A stretch of DNA of 64,000 nucleotides, from contig OX485804.1 of NCBI GenBank assembly GCA_950295325.1, positions 9,362,001-9,426,000 of the forward strand. Reading direction: 5' to 3'. The position numbers were made by a program, and so were the translations under genes. This document shows, in pieces, positions 21,166 through 33,754 of the stretch; the stretch's first letter is position 1; every line of letters starts with the position of its first letter. Under the pieces are notes generated by a model, which was given only the letters and a program-made list of their open reading frames with translations, had not been told where the DNA came from and made no database searches. The stretch is from Polytrichum commune (taxonomy: Eukaryota; Streptophyta; Polytrichopsida; Polytrichales; Polytrichaceae).

Positions 21166-21552
21166 TAGCATATAAGGGATCACGTGTCGATGTCGGATGG
21201 ATACGAGAGGTACGCTTTGTATGCGATTGTTAATTCCCTCTCTTCCAAAATGCTGAGGTGTGTCTTTTTGCCAGTGCGTCACGAAGCAGGTGTGTTAAAC
21301 ATTAACATATATGCTTGGCCTGTGGCTAGCTAGGGCGGCCCGGTTTGGTGAAGAGGGGGACCACAGAAACCGACCAGAAGGCCAAGGGTCCTTAATTTAA
21401 TACCCACAAACACTTGGGGAGCATTGAGGTTCAGGCATTGTCTGCCTGCTTCTTGCATAGCCCCAACAGACCAGCGAGCGAGGCCTCACAGAATCCGCTT
21501 GCTGGGAGTGGCGATGTGTCTGTCGGAGGTCGTGTGTGTGTGGCAAAATCAT

Positions 21553-21706
21553 GCCCCGATCACACCAACCTCTCCATGCGCTTCCCACCGTGTAATTGCG
21601 GGGGATTATGTTGAGAAGTAGATGTTGTTGGCCCACCATTTTTCGCACTACTACAGCCGTAGATGCCGAAGGGTGGTGTCTGGACTAGCCGGTGTGATCA
21701 GCCCCC
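21553..21706 (+). mobile_element. Family B foldback element, single forward copy
   Basis: Starts GCCCCGATCACACC and ends GGTGTGATCAGCCCC. It shares the GGGGATTATGTTGAGAAGTA and TTGGCCCACCA blocks with the 34-kb array. Terminal GATCACACC / GGTGTGATC are inverted. Confidence 0.8.
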
Positions 21707-21785
21707 TCAACTGTAGGCGGACGCAGGGTGAGGAAAAACTCCTCCGATAGATTGTAAGATGAGCATGTTTGATTTGGGTTCTTGG

Positions 21786-21807
21786 GGGGGGGGGGGGGGG
21801 AGGGGGG
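21786..21807. repeat. Long G homopolymer run
   Basis: Sixteen or more consecutive G, one A, then seven G. It may be the degenerate end of an element, since other long G runs in the window lie at or near repeat edges (53303, 51747). Confidence 0.8.
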
Positions 21808-21825
21808 TGCCTCAAGCACCACATA

Positions 21826-22240
21826 CACCGTTTATGGTATTGGTGTCACGTGAGTAGTAGCGTCACTTGCCCTCATTGGAGGTGTGTGTTAGGTTACACT
21901 GATGATCGACAACTTCATCATTAGTGTCACTGCATGATATTGGCGTTCAAGTGCACTTATTGATATCTTGGCACGAGTATGTTCAACAGTGTTATGAGGT
22001 GAAACTGTGTATGCATATGTTACACAATGGTCTACAAGTTGACTAAAGTGTACACACATGACACTTGGCATTAGTAAAGTCGAGAATGTCTTCCCCTTGC
22101 ATACTAAAACGCAAAACTATCATCTCAAATAGCCTAGTGTGTTACACTAAATATCATCGTGCTAATAATGTTTCGCTTAAAACAATTACTTATGTTGACG
22201 AATAGTCCCATGTTGACGATTAGAGGACGTGACACGCTAG
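21826..22240 (+). mobile_element. Family F TIR element, truncated forward copy
   Basis: Begins ACACCGTTTATGGTATT...GTGTCAC and shares TTCATCATTAGTGTCACT, GAGTATGTTCAACAGTGTTA and ACACAATGGTCTACAAGTTG with 33009-33754 and 48420-48967. The right TIR is unclear, so the copy is likely truncated. Confidence 0.7.
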
Positions 22241-22249
22241 ATTGTCATG

Positions 22250-23190
22250 TCATGAAACTACCACATTTATGTTAGTGAAGTTGGCAACAAAAGGGAATTA
22301 TCACTTACGAGCATATCTCTCACTCATCCAAGCAAACAAAAAAAATCATGAAGGAGAATGCAATCCAAGGGTTATTATTTGGGGGTTAATTTGACACCGG
22401 ACATAACATTATAAAGTCTACATGCTCAACTCCCTTTGTAAAGGAGGAAGGACCGTGAAGTGTTGTAGCAATAGCTCTATTTCTTGGCGTAGATTCTAAC
22501 CTACATTACATTATGTTAAATACAACCAACAAAGTAAGTTTGGAAGACAAGAAGGCAAACATGTTTAGAGGTAAACCCTTGGATAATCATCTTGTAATAG
22601 TTGACTGTTGAATGTCATAGGAGAAGTGGTCTAGTGGGAAAAATAACCATGTCATACATGTCTACCTTATATATTTAGTATGTAAGAGCTGGAAGATTTG
22701 TGAACGACATAAGCCTCACTAACACTCACTACTATGTTCATAAATATGACAATATGTTGTAAATGGCAAGCACTAACATCAAGGGTTGTAAAATTGGGTA
22801 ACTTTTATTGCCATTACGGACACCTTGTACCTTATGCCTCAACTTCAAAGTTGAAGTTCAATGTAATAGTCGCCCATGAGTTTTCTTTATCATGCAATTA
22901 GAGGTGCTCTCTCCCATGTACCATTTCCGCCCCATCAAACATGCAATGTCTAGACAAAGAGACTTTCAAACCTTCAATCAAGATCAAACTCTAAATATCT
23001 ACCAATATTTGGTTGAAGATACTCTTACATTCAACATTTTCTATGTAGAATATCATGTATTTCAAGAAACTAGAACCTACTATAGTACACACACCTCGTA
23101 GTGCTCCTGTAGAGTGATCATGTCAAAGTATACGCCAAATATATTAGAACCATTGTCCTCTTCACCAAACTTACCTAATTCAACATCCCT
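22250..23190. other. Intergenic, nothing recognised
   Basis: AT-rich, with short frames only. No clear repeat boundaries. Confidence 0.35.
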
Positions 23191-23195
23191 TTATG

Positions 23196-23430
23196 TTAGT
23201 ATTATATGGTCTTGCCCTTAAAGAAATTTTCCCCTCTATATGCTTCATATGTTCACTCCATATGAGTTTTCCAAGTTGTGGGCCTCATGATCTAAACTTA
23301 TTTATTACAATACACATGATTGGAACACAATTCTACATACAAGTACAACAAGTGAAAATCAACAATCTATTTAGTGAAAAATAATCATGTATTGATAATT
23401 GATTCCCTTATGAAGAAGTTGTATCTTTCT
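23196..23430 (+). repeat. Family H dispersed repeat, diverged copy
   Basis: Weak but ordered similarity to 30560-30745: CACTCCATATGAGTTTTCCA, GTGGGCCTCATGATCTAAACT and TTGATTCCCTTATGAAGAAG. Confidence 0.45.
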
Positions 23431-24596
23431 CATATATGTGTTTGATATGTAAAGGTGAAAGAGTTGGAAGGGTAGAGTATAACCCTAATTAGTGATTATT
23501 GAGATTTTATGGGCAAATACTTTGATGAACTCACCCTTAAATTGGTAGATGAGTTTAGAGGTTTTCATAATGATAACATGCAGGGCTACTCTTTTAGAGC
23601 ACATATCACCTAAGTTAGTTGGTGCTAAAATTAATGGTCCACCCAAAATCAACAACCTAAAATATTGCACAATTAATACATATTGATTATGATAATGTGC
23701 ACCACCTTAATATTAGGATACCGTATTGATTTTGGATCATCTACCCATAAAACTTTGAAACCCAATAAATTTTGCATATGGAAGTCACATAAAACATACC
23801 TCGGTGCATTGGAATCCCTTGTCAATTTTTCATTGTAATCATTTAACGAATTGCAATATAATAGTATTCAATATACTTGCTCAACAATCAAAGTGGTTGC
23901 TTATCTCCAAAAAGAAAAGAAAAAATAACGCCCGTATTTTCACACGAGCATGACTGCGAGCCCGTTGGCCTCATACTAATCACGGGGTTCCACTTGCTTA
24001 TCTCCACATATCTTCGTTGCAAAGGCTACACATTATTTTGATACTTTGGTGACATTTGATGCACTCCAATACCGTAGAAGCCCTCTACTTCATCTTTACT
24101 AGTGCCACATTGTAATTTTCACATAGGGTTTAAGAGGTTTGTTCACATAATTGAGAGCCCTTCAAAACACTCTTTTTCATTGTTGACACGCAAAGAGGTG
24201 GGTATTAATTTGTGCTCCACACTTGAAACATTCTAGTTACTACATCTACCATAACATCACTCAGTCGATGACTTGTGTTTGTAGGCCTGGTATGTAGTAG
24301 ACTCAAGAAAAGAAAATATGGATGCCGAAATCTCACTACAACCAGACTGAATATGAAGCAAGGGCAACTGAATACAAATTATCAATGGAGTAATGTTATG
24401 ACACTTGTTAGTGCCTTCTTCATCATGTTATAAAAAACTTACTTCTAATTAGTGTCGGGTCATTATTGTAAAACCATGGTCTATAAGATCTACAAATCTT
24501 ACATTTACAATGTAAGTTCTTTCTACCACCATGAGATTGGATTCCACTAAATGCCTCGTCTACCAAAATTGCATGGAATGATGCACCCAGCACTAA
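23431..24596. other. Intergenic, nothing recognised
   Basis: Short frames only, such as 23485-23670 and 24423-24644 on the minus strand, without motifs. Confidence 0.35.
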
Positions 24597-25083
24597 GGGC
24601 CACTTCACACACGAGGCTGAGCGCCCGTGACCATTGCACTTCAAAGCACTCTACAAGGTGGAAAAGGTGGAGCCGGTCCAAGTTTGCTTCACACCACGCT
24701 TGAGGGACCAATGAAGTATGTGAATGCAAGATGAATGTAAAGTCCACAAGGATTCCTACATGGCATCCAGTGGATCATGTTACATGGTCACTTGCGTCAA
24801 AAATCATCTCTTGAAGGAAAGCCTAACACAAAACCAGGAGAACATGGCATTCCGAATGCTCACAACCGTTGGTTTATTCTAGTTTATCATGCACGAGGAC
24901 CCGCGTGAATATAAAATCATTGAAATAGCATTTGGTTGAGGGCCCGGTCACAAATGACTTCACACTACACTCGAGAGTCCGTGACCACACTATATGATTT
25001 TGAAGGTGTGTTGGGACGGCCTTTGGACGCTTACTTTTGGGCGCTCACAAGTAGTTGGCCTTTGGACGTGTGTGAAGTGGCCC
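24597..25083 (-). mobile_element. Family A TIR element, copy 2 (complete)
   Basis: The TIRs are GGGCCACTTCACACAC (from 24597) and GTGTGTGAAGTGGCCC (to 25083), a perfect 16-bp pair. The body is the reverse of 9823-10296, including CAAGTTTGCTTCACACC and GGCATTCCGAATG. Length 487 bp. No TSD could be read with confidence. Confidence 0.85.
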
Positions 25084-25600
25084 CAAGATCACTTTTAAGC
25101 ACTTGTCACTCCCTATCTCTATGGACAGAACAGTTGGAAGGATAGAGTTTAACACTTGGCGCACGCTAATAGGAATAAAGTGCTAGTCATTGCTTTAATG
25201 CTTGAGCAAACTTGATGATGCAGTAGAGGATATATATATTCAAAACATCTACTTGATTCACATTGACTTGTTTTTCTTGAGCTATGAGCAAAGGAATATG
25301 TGTTAGACTAAGTGACTCCAATTCCCCATTGTGTTGATTATTGACCTTAATATGGTTGTAACCATATTAAGCCTTAATGTATATATGACTCACATATAGG
25401 TGTTTGATAAGAAGAGTGAAAAAAAGAGTCTCAAGTACATTAACACAATGATATGTGGAATATAGATATATAATACTTGCATCGATATCTGCATGATTTG
25501 CAAATCACTATCTAGACAAAATCAAGTCTCAATTTGATCCATGACACAAAAATGTTTGTGGAGTTGGAAGTTTCAAGTGCGCACAATAGGACCACATAAC

Positions 25601-26300
25601 TTAAGGTATGCATGTGTTATTTGATTACCTTTATTTATTGAACACATGTATGGTGTATGGTGTATGGTGGGTGTGGATCTTAGGACAACCACCATAAGCT
25701 GAAAGGTGCATGTTTTTAAGAGATGAACAACATTTTCATCACTTATTAAGTACACTACGCTCAATAGTCACTGCAATTAGATGCTAAGGGGGAGAGGGGT
25801 ATGTATTCATCAAGGAATTTATAAAACAAGCACTTCCAACAACCATAGCTAAATAAGGGGGTGGGTCCAATTTTTATTCCAATTTTCGGAGATGTTTCAT
25901 AATAAATTTTCGAACGCAACTTAGTTCTCCACTTGTAAATTTGATCATGACAAGATGGAGAACAAGAAGCCACCCGCATAAGGTATGCATGTGTATTTAA
26001 TTATGTTCCTTGATCGGACACATATATTTGATTGGTGTGTAGTTTAGTGAGGATCAAAGAGCGAACACCATAAAGACACGTGTTTAAAAGAGACTGGACT
26101 ACATTTTCAAGTTTTAGTACACATTCTGCAATCAATAGTGAACACGGTTGGGAGGACCCATGTACTTTATTCAAGCATCAACAAACACCCCCTTCCGATA
26201 ACCATAACTAATGCATGGGAGATCATGTTTCCAATACGATTTTTGTTGATTTCTCTCATCTTAGATTTGCTGATAGAGTTATGCAAATAGTCCCGGGATT
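25601..26300 (+). mobile_element. Family G elements, two diverged copies in tandem
   Basis: Both halves start AAGGTATGCATGTGT (25604 and 25981), then share a GTGAGGATCAAAGAGCGAACA-type block, ACATTTTCA, CAAT(A)GT and AACAACCAT(A)-like sequence, as in 39712-40090 and 47966-48375. Diverged, non-coding. Confidence 0.55.
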
Positions 26301-26323
26301 ACGCTCCCGTTCAATACTCCACA

Positions 26324-26797
26324 ATGGATTCTTCACAGTACAAAAGCTTGTGTAGAGTGAGAACTTACCACATTCTTGCAAAAACATGTGAAACGAATCA
26401 AAAATTATTGCAGCAAATTGTGTCTATCATTTGCGAAACAATCTCACATTTCTTTTTTACAATTATTTTGTGCCGGACCGGCTATCAAGCTACGGTATAC
26501 CTTATGTTACCACCCGAGCGTGAGACCAAGTGGCCATTTGATGCCTCCAATGGTCTGCAAGTTGGTGGTGATTTGAGAGGGAGGGGCCCTTGTCTCATGG
26601 GCGGCCGTGTCAGTGCTCCACCTGCCGCTTTGTCATTGGATGTGACCCCGACATCACGAGCTTTGCCGTGGACATTGAAATTATTAGGCTTGGGACTGTG
26701 TGGTACTACACTGTTGTTCCCATCTTGGCAGGAGCAAATTGTGACACTTGCAAGGAAAGCCTTACATATGTTTAGGAAACTAAGAAGTTGTTTATAA
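26324..26797 (+). CDS. Longest open frame in the window (157 codons), unknown
   Basis: Opens at ATG 26324 and ends at the TAA at 26795-26797. The 3' two-thirds (26460-26760) is clearly more GC-rich than its surroundings and encodes proline- and leucine-rich sequence (SAPPAALSLDVTPTSRALPW). An alternative frame over the same bases reads TSFAVDIEIIRLGTVWYYTV, which also looks protein-like, so the true frame is unclear. No signal peptide or known motif. It may be a captured or decayed gene fragment rather than a working gene. Confidence 0.3.
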   Translation: MDSSQYKSLCRVRTYHILAKTCETNQKLLQQIVSIICETISHFFFTIILCRTGYQATVYLMLPPERETKWPFDASNGLQVGGDLRGRGPCLMGGRVSAPPAALSLDVTPTSRALPWTLKLLGLGLCGTTLLFPSWQEQIVTLARKALHMFRKLRSCL

Positions 26798-27339
26798 AGT
26801 TACCTTACTTTAGAGCACCGCCCATGGTAAGTTAATGGCAAATTCCACACTGCACCGCCCCGCCCCGCCCTCCTCCGTGACTTGAGGGTCTCCAATCACA
26901 TGTGACGGCCGCCGGTACACTAAACATCTTATTTAGTGTGGCCCACATTATTGATTAACAATCCACATTAATCGTCTTGGAACAAGAGAGGGTGTCGTAT
27001 GACACTTGTTGCTACGTGACAAATCCCAAACAAAATTCTATTCTCGACAGGGAACACCAATGTCAATGCCACACTGACTAAGATGTTTCGTGTAGACCGC
27101 TTACGCGTTGCTACAAACGTTCACGTGTTTGTTTGAGGCACTGAAATGAACACCGATTGTAAAGTTGTGGTGATGTTTTAAAAACTGTAGCATGTCTCTT
27201 CATTCCGCAACTAAAAGTAATAATAGAATTGTACACTAGTAGCCAATTTTGTTAATTGTCCGTTTGAGGCTCACATATCTTATGTATAGTGAAGCTAAAG
27301 ATTGGTTTTTTTTGGATTGCGCGTGCCTTTCATCCACTC

Positions 27340-28037
27340 ACTCACCTTTTCATCACCTCTTACATACCCAACCCTGCCCAATAACCTTACAACTTATCAC
27401 ACTCAAGAGATATCGTCTTTGGATCCCAAGGAAAGCCCCCATCAACAATATGGAACGATGCAAGATATGCACACCTCCGCTGACCACCAAACCGTAACCA
27501 AATTCATACGAGGCCATATTGGCAACCAAGGAAGACCCTCGTAGCACCACCACAATGCCTTAAAGCACAAAATAAATTGGACACCTTAAAAACTAGAAAC
27601 AATAACACAACATGACATACACATCTCAGCAACCATCCCAACATATGCCATTAGATACCCACCCGCACCATCATGGCCCTCATACTACAACTGACTAGAA
27701 ACCTCACCCGCAACATATCTATAGTCAAGAAATCATGCCCACACAAAAGATAAGAAAAACAAAATTAACTTTGATGTTAATATTGATGTGACTTTCATGC
27801 CATTGGCCCTATTATGTTTGAGAGGAAGCTCATAGTATATTCATGCCAACATGAACCCCAATAAACATCATAAAACCTTTTCAATGAGAACCTCAAATAA
27901 ATGGATAAACTTTCCAAGAATATCATACCCCCTCCACATGTTGCGCTTCAATAACCCCTCACCCCCACTACCAGAAAAATTCTACACCCTAAACCCTCCC
28001 AGATATTACCCATTCAAGATTATGTATATACATATAG

Positions 28038-28085
<48 letters not shown>

Positions 28086-28340
28086 CTATTTCATCCCCCA
28101 AATGGAGAAGGAAACGAAATTTTTCTTGGATCTAGAGTATACACCCAAATCAACAAGACGCAAATAACCACAACATTCCTTGGGTTTCAAAACATTCTAA
28201 GTGCAAAACTCTACGCCATATGATCAACACTTCCCATGACGTCCACATATTTACCGATAGCTTAAATATCACCTACCTAATAAACAACCATATAAGACGC
28301 CTATCCTCTTAGCATAACCACCCCAATTAACTCACCATGA
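27340..28340. other. Strand-asymmetric, G-poor segment
   Basis: For about 1 kb the plus strand is rich in A and C and poor in G (for example 27560-28010), apart from the TG microsatellite. No gene or repeat was recognised. Short frames such as 27249-27497 have no motif. Confidence 0.5.
28039..28084. repeat. (TG)n microsatellite, about 23 units
   Basis: Uninterrupted TG dinucleotides over about 46 bases. Likely polymorphic. Confidence 0.95.
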
Positions 28341-28668
28341 CATCCATTGTCCACTATGAAAACTTGGTTTTGACACAAAATCACAATCCCAAAAGTTGGA
28401 GCTCACACGTATATCTAAGGAAATGACCTCGTAGACAAACTTGTAAATGGAGTCAACATACAAGTGATAATTATCTATAAGGTTGTAGAAATTTGAGCAT
28501 GTTAAAAAGTAGGCAATTACATGGTTTAAATAATTCAGAACATAAAGTCATACACTTAAGTACCTCAGGTTTAAAAAGTTCATAAAGTTAAGGTATGTGG
28601 GTGACATTCGGTTAGTGTCTTGTTCTCCACCTTCTATTGACAAGTCTCCATAAATCAGAGGGCCTAAG

Positions 28669-28900
28669 GTATGTGGCTGTTATTCGGTTCGTTTTTCTGT
28701 GCTCTCCAATTCTACCGATTAGATTTACGCAACAATACTTGTTTTATAATAGCAAATCTACAATGAAGCATCAACAAAAATTGGATTGAAACCCAGTCCT
28801 CTCCTGATTTGGTTGTAAATAATGAAAGTACATGTTTGTTGATTTTTTGATTGATTACATAGGTCCTTCCAATTGATTATGCTCACTATTGAATGTGGAA
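28669..28900 (-). mobile_element. Family G element, reversed partial copy
   Basis: Starts AAGGTATGTGGCTGTTATTC. It is the reverse complement of the 3' part of 47966-48375, sharing TAGCAAATCTACAATGAA, CATGTTTGTTGATTTTTTGA and TACATAGGTCCT. A second AAGGTATGTGGGTGACATTC terminus at about 28590 suggests another end close by. Confidence 0.65.
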
Positions 28901-29099
28901 GCATTTATCATAATCGAAGACATAGTTGAACATGTGTCTTTCATGGTGTTTGTTTCTTGATCCTCACTTAACTCCCAAATCTCTGAGAGACCCAAAATGT
29001 CCAATTTTTTTGTGGTTTTTGTTTCAAATGAGACCTTTGACTTTTTTTGATGGAGATGAAACTTTTTGTCTAAATTAATGAATTTCATTTTGCATCCAA

Positions 29100-30020
29100 T
29101 GAAATGTGTTAGATGAGAAATCGATACTCATATGTACTTGGAAAGCTATAAAAATTTGCAAGGATTTAGTTTATTTTATGTTTCAGATATCCATTGTTGG
29201 GATTGGTAATTGGAGTTCTTGTAGTTACTTTCAAAAAGAATGTAAGATTGGATGTAAAACGAAGTGCTACACATTACAAGGGCTCTCAAAAAAATCGCAT
29301 AAGTTGCAAACATAAAAAGGCTCATAATGTATTCAAAAATCTTATGCAAAAAATTTCATCCCAATTGGGTCTCATTCTGTAATCCAGGTGATGATGTTAG
29401 TAGGGTTAAAGTTTGTTTTCAATCATCTACCCCACCCATTATACCTTCACAGGTGTACAAGTTTCTCATTCACATTGCCACAAGAACGGTTGATATTTTT
29501 TTGGATAGCTCATAGAAAGGCTGATATCACATCCGTATAATTGGATGCTCAAAAGCACCTACAAATTGAAACCTAAATTATCTCTCTTAGAAATAATGAG
29601 ACTGACTTTGAGAAGAGTGGTGCTTAGGGATAAAGGGGTTAACTACACACCAATCAACTGTAGGTGTCCGTTTAAAAAAAATTAAAAAAATGAACAACAC
29701 CCACATACCTTAGAGGAGATTGAGTCCAAAAGGTTGTGCCCAATAACCATACTTGGCCCTCCCGGACCGTGGGAGTTACCTTGTCCATAACGGACACTTC
29801 AAATCTCAAAGTAAGAATTACTCACTCAATGAGACTAACCCTCAACGTAAGATTTTAAATGAAATATCAAGTAGCCATGGTAATTAAGGTAGAAGTAGCT
29901 CCTTGTTGATCTTTGTATGTTAAATGATTTTCCTTGTTAGATATGATCTCCATTCAACTTAACATAGAAGCCTACCCAAAGAAGAACCCAAAATAGGTGT
30001 TCAAATTAGCCTTCTCTACT
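29100..30020. other. Intergenic, with one family G terminus
   Basis: Mostly anonymous AT-rich DNA with short frames. ACAACACCCACATACCTTA at about 29694-29712 is a family G-type end. Confidence 0.35.
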
Positions 30021-30026
30021 TATGCC

Positions 30027-30264
30027 ATGCCCACACTAGGGCCAGTCGTTGGTCATGGGCAAAAGAAGGAATCCCTCTTGATAAAGAAAGTGCATCTCAT
30101 TCCCTAATCTATTGCTATCAGTAAATAACTTTCATCATACTCACAATTAACCTCATTGAATGTAACATGTTGCAGGTTTGCCAATACATACAAGACAAGA
30201 ACTTCTTTCAAGATGGGAACCCTCCCACTAGTGCATGCCAATTGTTAGTCCTAGTGTGGACATG
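30027..30264 (+). mobile_element. Family D TIR element, forward copy
   Basis: Ends ATGCCCACACTAGGGCC and GTCCTAGTGTGGACATG are inverted. The body matches 20718-20958 in reverse. About 238 bp, non-coding. Confidence 0.75.
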
Positions 30265-30559
30265 ATATTACTCTAAAATATCACAAACTTTCAAGAATCC
30301 ATGACACACACACAAGATGAGTTTATGTTCAAATCCTCTGTGAAGATAATGCCACTCTAGGTTGATAAGAACAAAATGCCATTATATGTCTTTTTGGTAC
30401 ATGTTTGGTACATAAATGATAAACAATGTCTCGAAGCTGCAGAGAAACCAACCGTAACATGTGGGAGGCAGCCTTCATTGCAGTGTATCAATGCTGCTAA
30501 AACTTTATGCCTCACCGCCTTGGAGGAATTTAGGGCATTTCACACGTTGTAAAGGGATG

Positions 30560-30745
30560 CTAAATTATTATTTAGAGGGAGTAGTCTCAATATATGCCCC
30601 ACTCTATATGAGTTTCATCAAATGTGGGTCAAGTGATCAAAACTAATATCTTACAATACACAAGGCTTTACATAGAAATAATTGAAGCTAAGATTTTGAT
30701 AGTTGGTCAAAGATATTGATAGTTGATTCTCTTATGAAGGAGTTG
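30560..30745 (+). repeat. Family H dispersed repeat, copy 3
   Basis: Matches 13340-13520: CTAATATCTTACAATACACA, AGGCTTTACATAGAAATA and TTGATAGTTGATTCTCTTAT. Non-coding. Confidence 0.65.
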
Positions 30746-31984
30746 AAAGTTGGGCCGCAATAGAGGCAAGATATTCCAGTCTAGGACAACGTTTTGGGTC
30801 CCGCCATCATTACAACAGCAATTGGGCCTAGTGCATGGTCTAACTCCCAGACTAAACTTGGCAGTGTCCCGTTGTTGGGCCATGTATCGATAACAAGTGA
30901 ACATGCAATGAACATAAGGTAATGTGACCTTAAAGTAACACCTTCGTTTTGGTGACATCTATTTTTAATCCTTAAGCCCTCAACAAGTGAGTGCAATGGT
31001 GTCATCGAGGAAGTCATTGTTAAAGCAGTTAATCATAAGTTTGCATTAAGTATAAAATAGCACCGTTTCAACCATTCATAATAGCGGTGTATGAAGGATG
31101 CAAGAACATTTTTAGAAGAACACCAACTTTGAGCAATCACAATGGTTGATTAGGGATCTATCCACTCAACGAGGCAATGTAAGAAGTGATTCACAAAAGG
31201 GGGACAACATCTTAAATTTAATAGAAGATCCTAATCTGCAATAAGGTTGATTTTGTGATTATTGTCAGTTAGCAGATCCCCTAGTAGAGAGTGTAGGGCT
31301 CTTTCCTTTAGATGATTTTGCAAATTTATGTAGGTTGCATACGAATTTGTTAATATTTGATTCCCCCCCTCTATAGACTATGTATAGATTCACTAATCTA
31401 TGGATTTTTTCTTGAAAATTTTCAGAGCTACTTAACCTTCTTGAAATAGCAATTTTTCTTCTCAAAGTATCGTTTTAAAACCTCAATACCTTAACACAAT
31501 GAGTCTCAAGAGGTACTCAGTGGCCAATACAGGACTAAAGGTGAGCATGCCTAATTCAGTTACATATCTCAATTGGACACTTATATTTAAGTGATGTGTG
31601 ATTAGGTGTGCATTTAAGAACACACACCAAAAATACATGTGCGTGAATGATTGAACTACATAGATTGTGGTACACCCTTACCTCCGTAATGTCACTCCCT
31701 CTCTTATATCTCAAAACCTTAGGGATGTGCTCATTTTAAATCACCTTCCTTGTTGTCACATTTCCCTTCCATATATCACAATTTTTTACATTAAAATAAT
31801 CCACCAAAGAAAACAGATCATGTGCTTGCACACATCACATTGTCATCATTGTCATTATTGCAATGTTGACTTTGTATTGTTCCATATTGTCACACAATAC
31901 ACTAATTCTTTATTAACACGCATCCATGTTAACACAACAACCCTCCTATAATAACACGTGCACTTTTGGTTGCCACATGCATGA
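30746..31984. other. Intergenic, no supported gene
   Basis: AT-rich. ORF-like stretches at 30707-31017 (minus) have no motif. A weak relative of the TCTCAATTGGACACTTATAT block also seen at 32610 and 58665 lies near 31567. Confidence 0.35.
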
Positions 31985-32032
31985 TATTAGGGAGGTTAGA
32001 GTGTATTTAGTGTCACTTACTATGTTGTACCA

Positions 32033-32060
32033 TGTTGTACCATGTTGTACCTTTGTACTT
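32033..32060. repeat. 11-bp triplication TACCATGTTG
   Basis: TTGTACCATG-type units occur about three times in a row. Confidence 0.8.
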
Positions 32061-32092
32061 ATAATGAACTTTTATATCAAGTGAAGATGCTT

Positions 32093-32258
32093 GTCATAGC
32101 ATTATGAAGCAATGTGCATTCATTCATATGGGCCCCGAGATTATAATTATGGGATGCTGCAACTAATGTAGATTTAGTCTAAATCTGCACTAGCTATGGC
32201 ATCCCATATTCTCGGGGCCCACATGAACGAATGCACAGTGGCTAATGATGCTATAGTG
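32093..32258. mobile_element. Family I foldback (166 bp), copy 1
   Basis: An almost complete palindrome. The left arm contains GCATTCATTCATATGGGCCC and GATTATAATTATGGGATGC; the right arm contains GCATCCCATATTCTCGGGGC and CACATGAACGAATGC. The tip is TAGATTTAGTCTAAATCT. A transcript would fold into one long hairpin with few mismatches. The order of motifs matches 62788-62953, which has the same length, so this is a repeat family rather than a lone hairpin. Confidence 0.8.
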
Positions 32259-33008
32259 TTTTACAATGTCTAAACAATTTATTCGACCTTTGTTGGTAAC
32301 ACATGATATCCATACTAAAAAAAAGCTATAGCATTGTGAAATACCAAATAGTAGGTGACACTATATACCACAAATGGTGTACCTCATTTCGATAAGAATT
32401 CAAAAATCAATAGTTCATATAGCCTTGGAGACCTATATGATTGTTTCAGAAGAAAAATAGTCCTCACTTTGATTATGAATAAGTCATTCATATGAGCTTC
32501 GATATTATGAGGAAAATTGCTACACCCTCGTCTTCACTACAACAATTACGTGGACAAAAGCATGGGTCCCCAACCACTAGATGGTAATGTAGATGTGTCC
32601 AATTCATGTACTAATCTTAATTGGACACCTACATTTGAGTGGTATGTGGTTTGATGTGGCTCTAAGAACAGACACCCAAAAGTTGTGTGTTCAAAAGTTG
32701 TTGGATTAAGTGCTCAAATATGACAAGCATTCTCGGAAAAATAATTAGTATATTGGTGGGGGGGGACCTACATGACCATTTAATGAGAAAGAGAATGTTC
32801 ACCTTAATAATGATTAAAATGTTCATATGAGCTCCAAATATTATGAGGAGAGTGACTATGGCCTTGATTTGGATTTGCTAATCATCTTATACTAATTGCA
32901 AGTTTTATTAAATCTTAGGAGAAGTGGAAAAGATAACTATTAAAAACCTATCTTAGTCTTAGTTGGAAAATACAACTATCTAAAACCTATATGCCTTATC
33001 TAAATCTA

Positions 33009-33754
33009 CTACACCGTTTGTGATATTTAGCATCACATGCATAATAAATTCACTTACCCTATTTTGAGGTGTATGCTAGGTCACACTAATGATCAACAAC
33101 TTCACCATTAGTGTCAACTCATGACACTTGGCGATCATGAATATCTTGACATGAGTATGTTCAATAATGTTATGATTAAAGTTTTATCTCACAATGGTCT
33201 ACAAAGTTGACTAAAGTAAGCACAAATGGCACATGGCATCAATGTGCTCAAAAGTATCTTCCTCTTGCATACTAAATGTAAGCACATGCACACTTGCCAT
33301 TAGTATGCTCAATAACATTTGCCCATTGCATACTACAACGCAAATCTAACATCTCAAGTATCCCAATGTGCTACTCTAAATTGGAGGGAATTATTGTATA
33401 TGAATGTACCTCTCATCCATCAACATAAAAACTTGACCCTAAAGGTTTGTTGCCAATTCTTCTTAATGACCTCAAGAAGAGTATCTCGGGGTCTTTATAG
33501 CCAATTCCGCTGTAAAATCAACCTAAAAAATAAGCTCTACACAACATACTTGTTTTACAACTTTTATATTAGATGATTGAGAGGTACACTCATATACAAT
33601 AATTCCCTCTCTCCATCTAAGTGTCATAATGTAAGTACATTTTCACTTGAAAAAGTTACTTGTGTTGACAATTAGTAGCATTGAAACCTCTAGGCATCTA
33701 GTTTAGGCTAATTGCAAATAGTATATGTGACATCAAATACCATGAACGTTGTAG
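33009..33754 (+). mobile_element. Family F TIR element, 746 bp
   Basis: The left end CTACACCGTTTGTGATATTT and reversed right end CTACAACGTTCATGGTATTT form an imperfect TIR of about 28 bp ending TCAC. TA lies outside both ends, possibly a TA duplication, but other copies do not confirm it. The inside has no transposase. Confidence 0.75.

Noticed and set aside
28038-28223. Frames of alternating Cys-Val residues
   Set aside because: Direct translation of the TG microsatellite.
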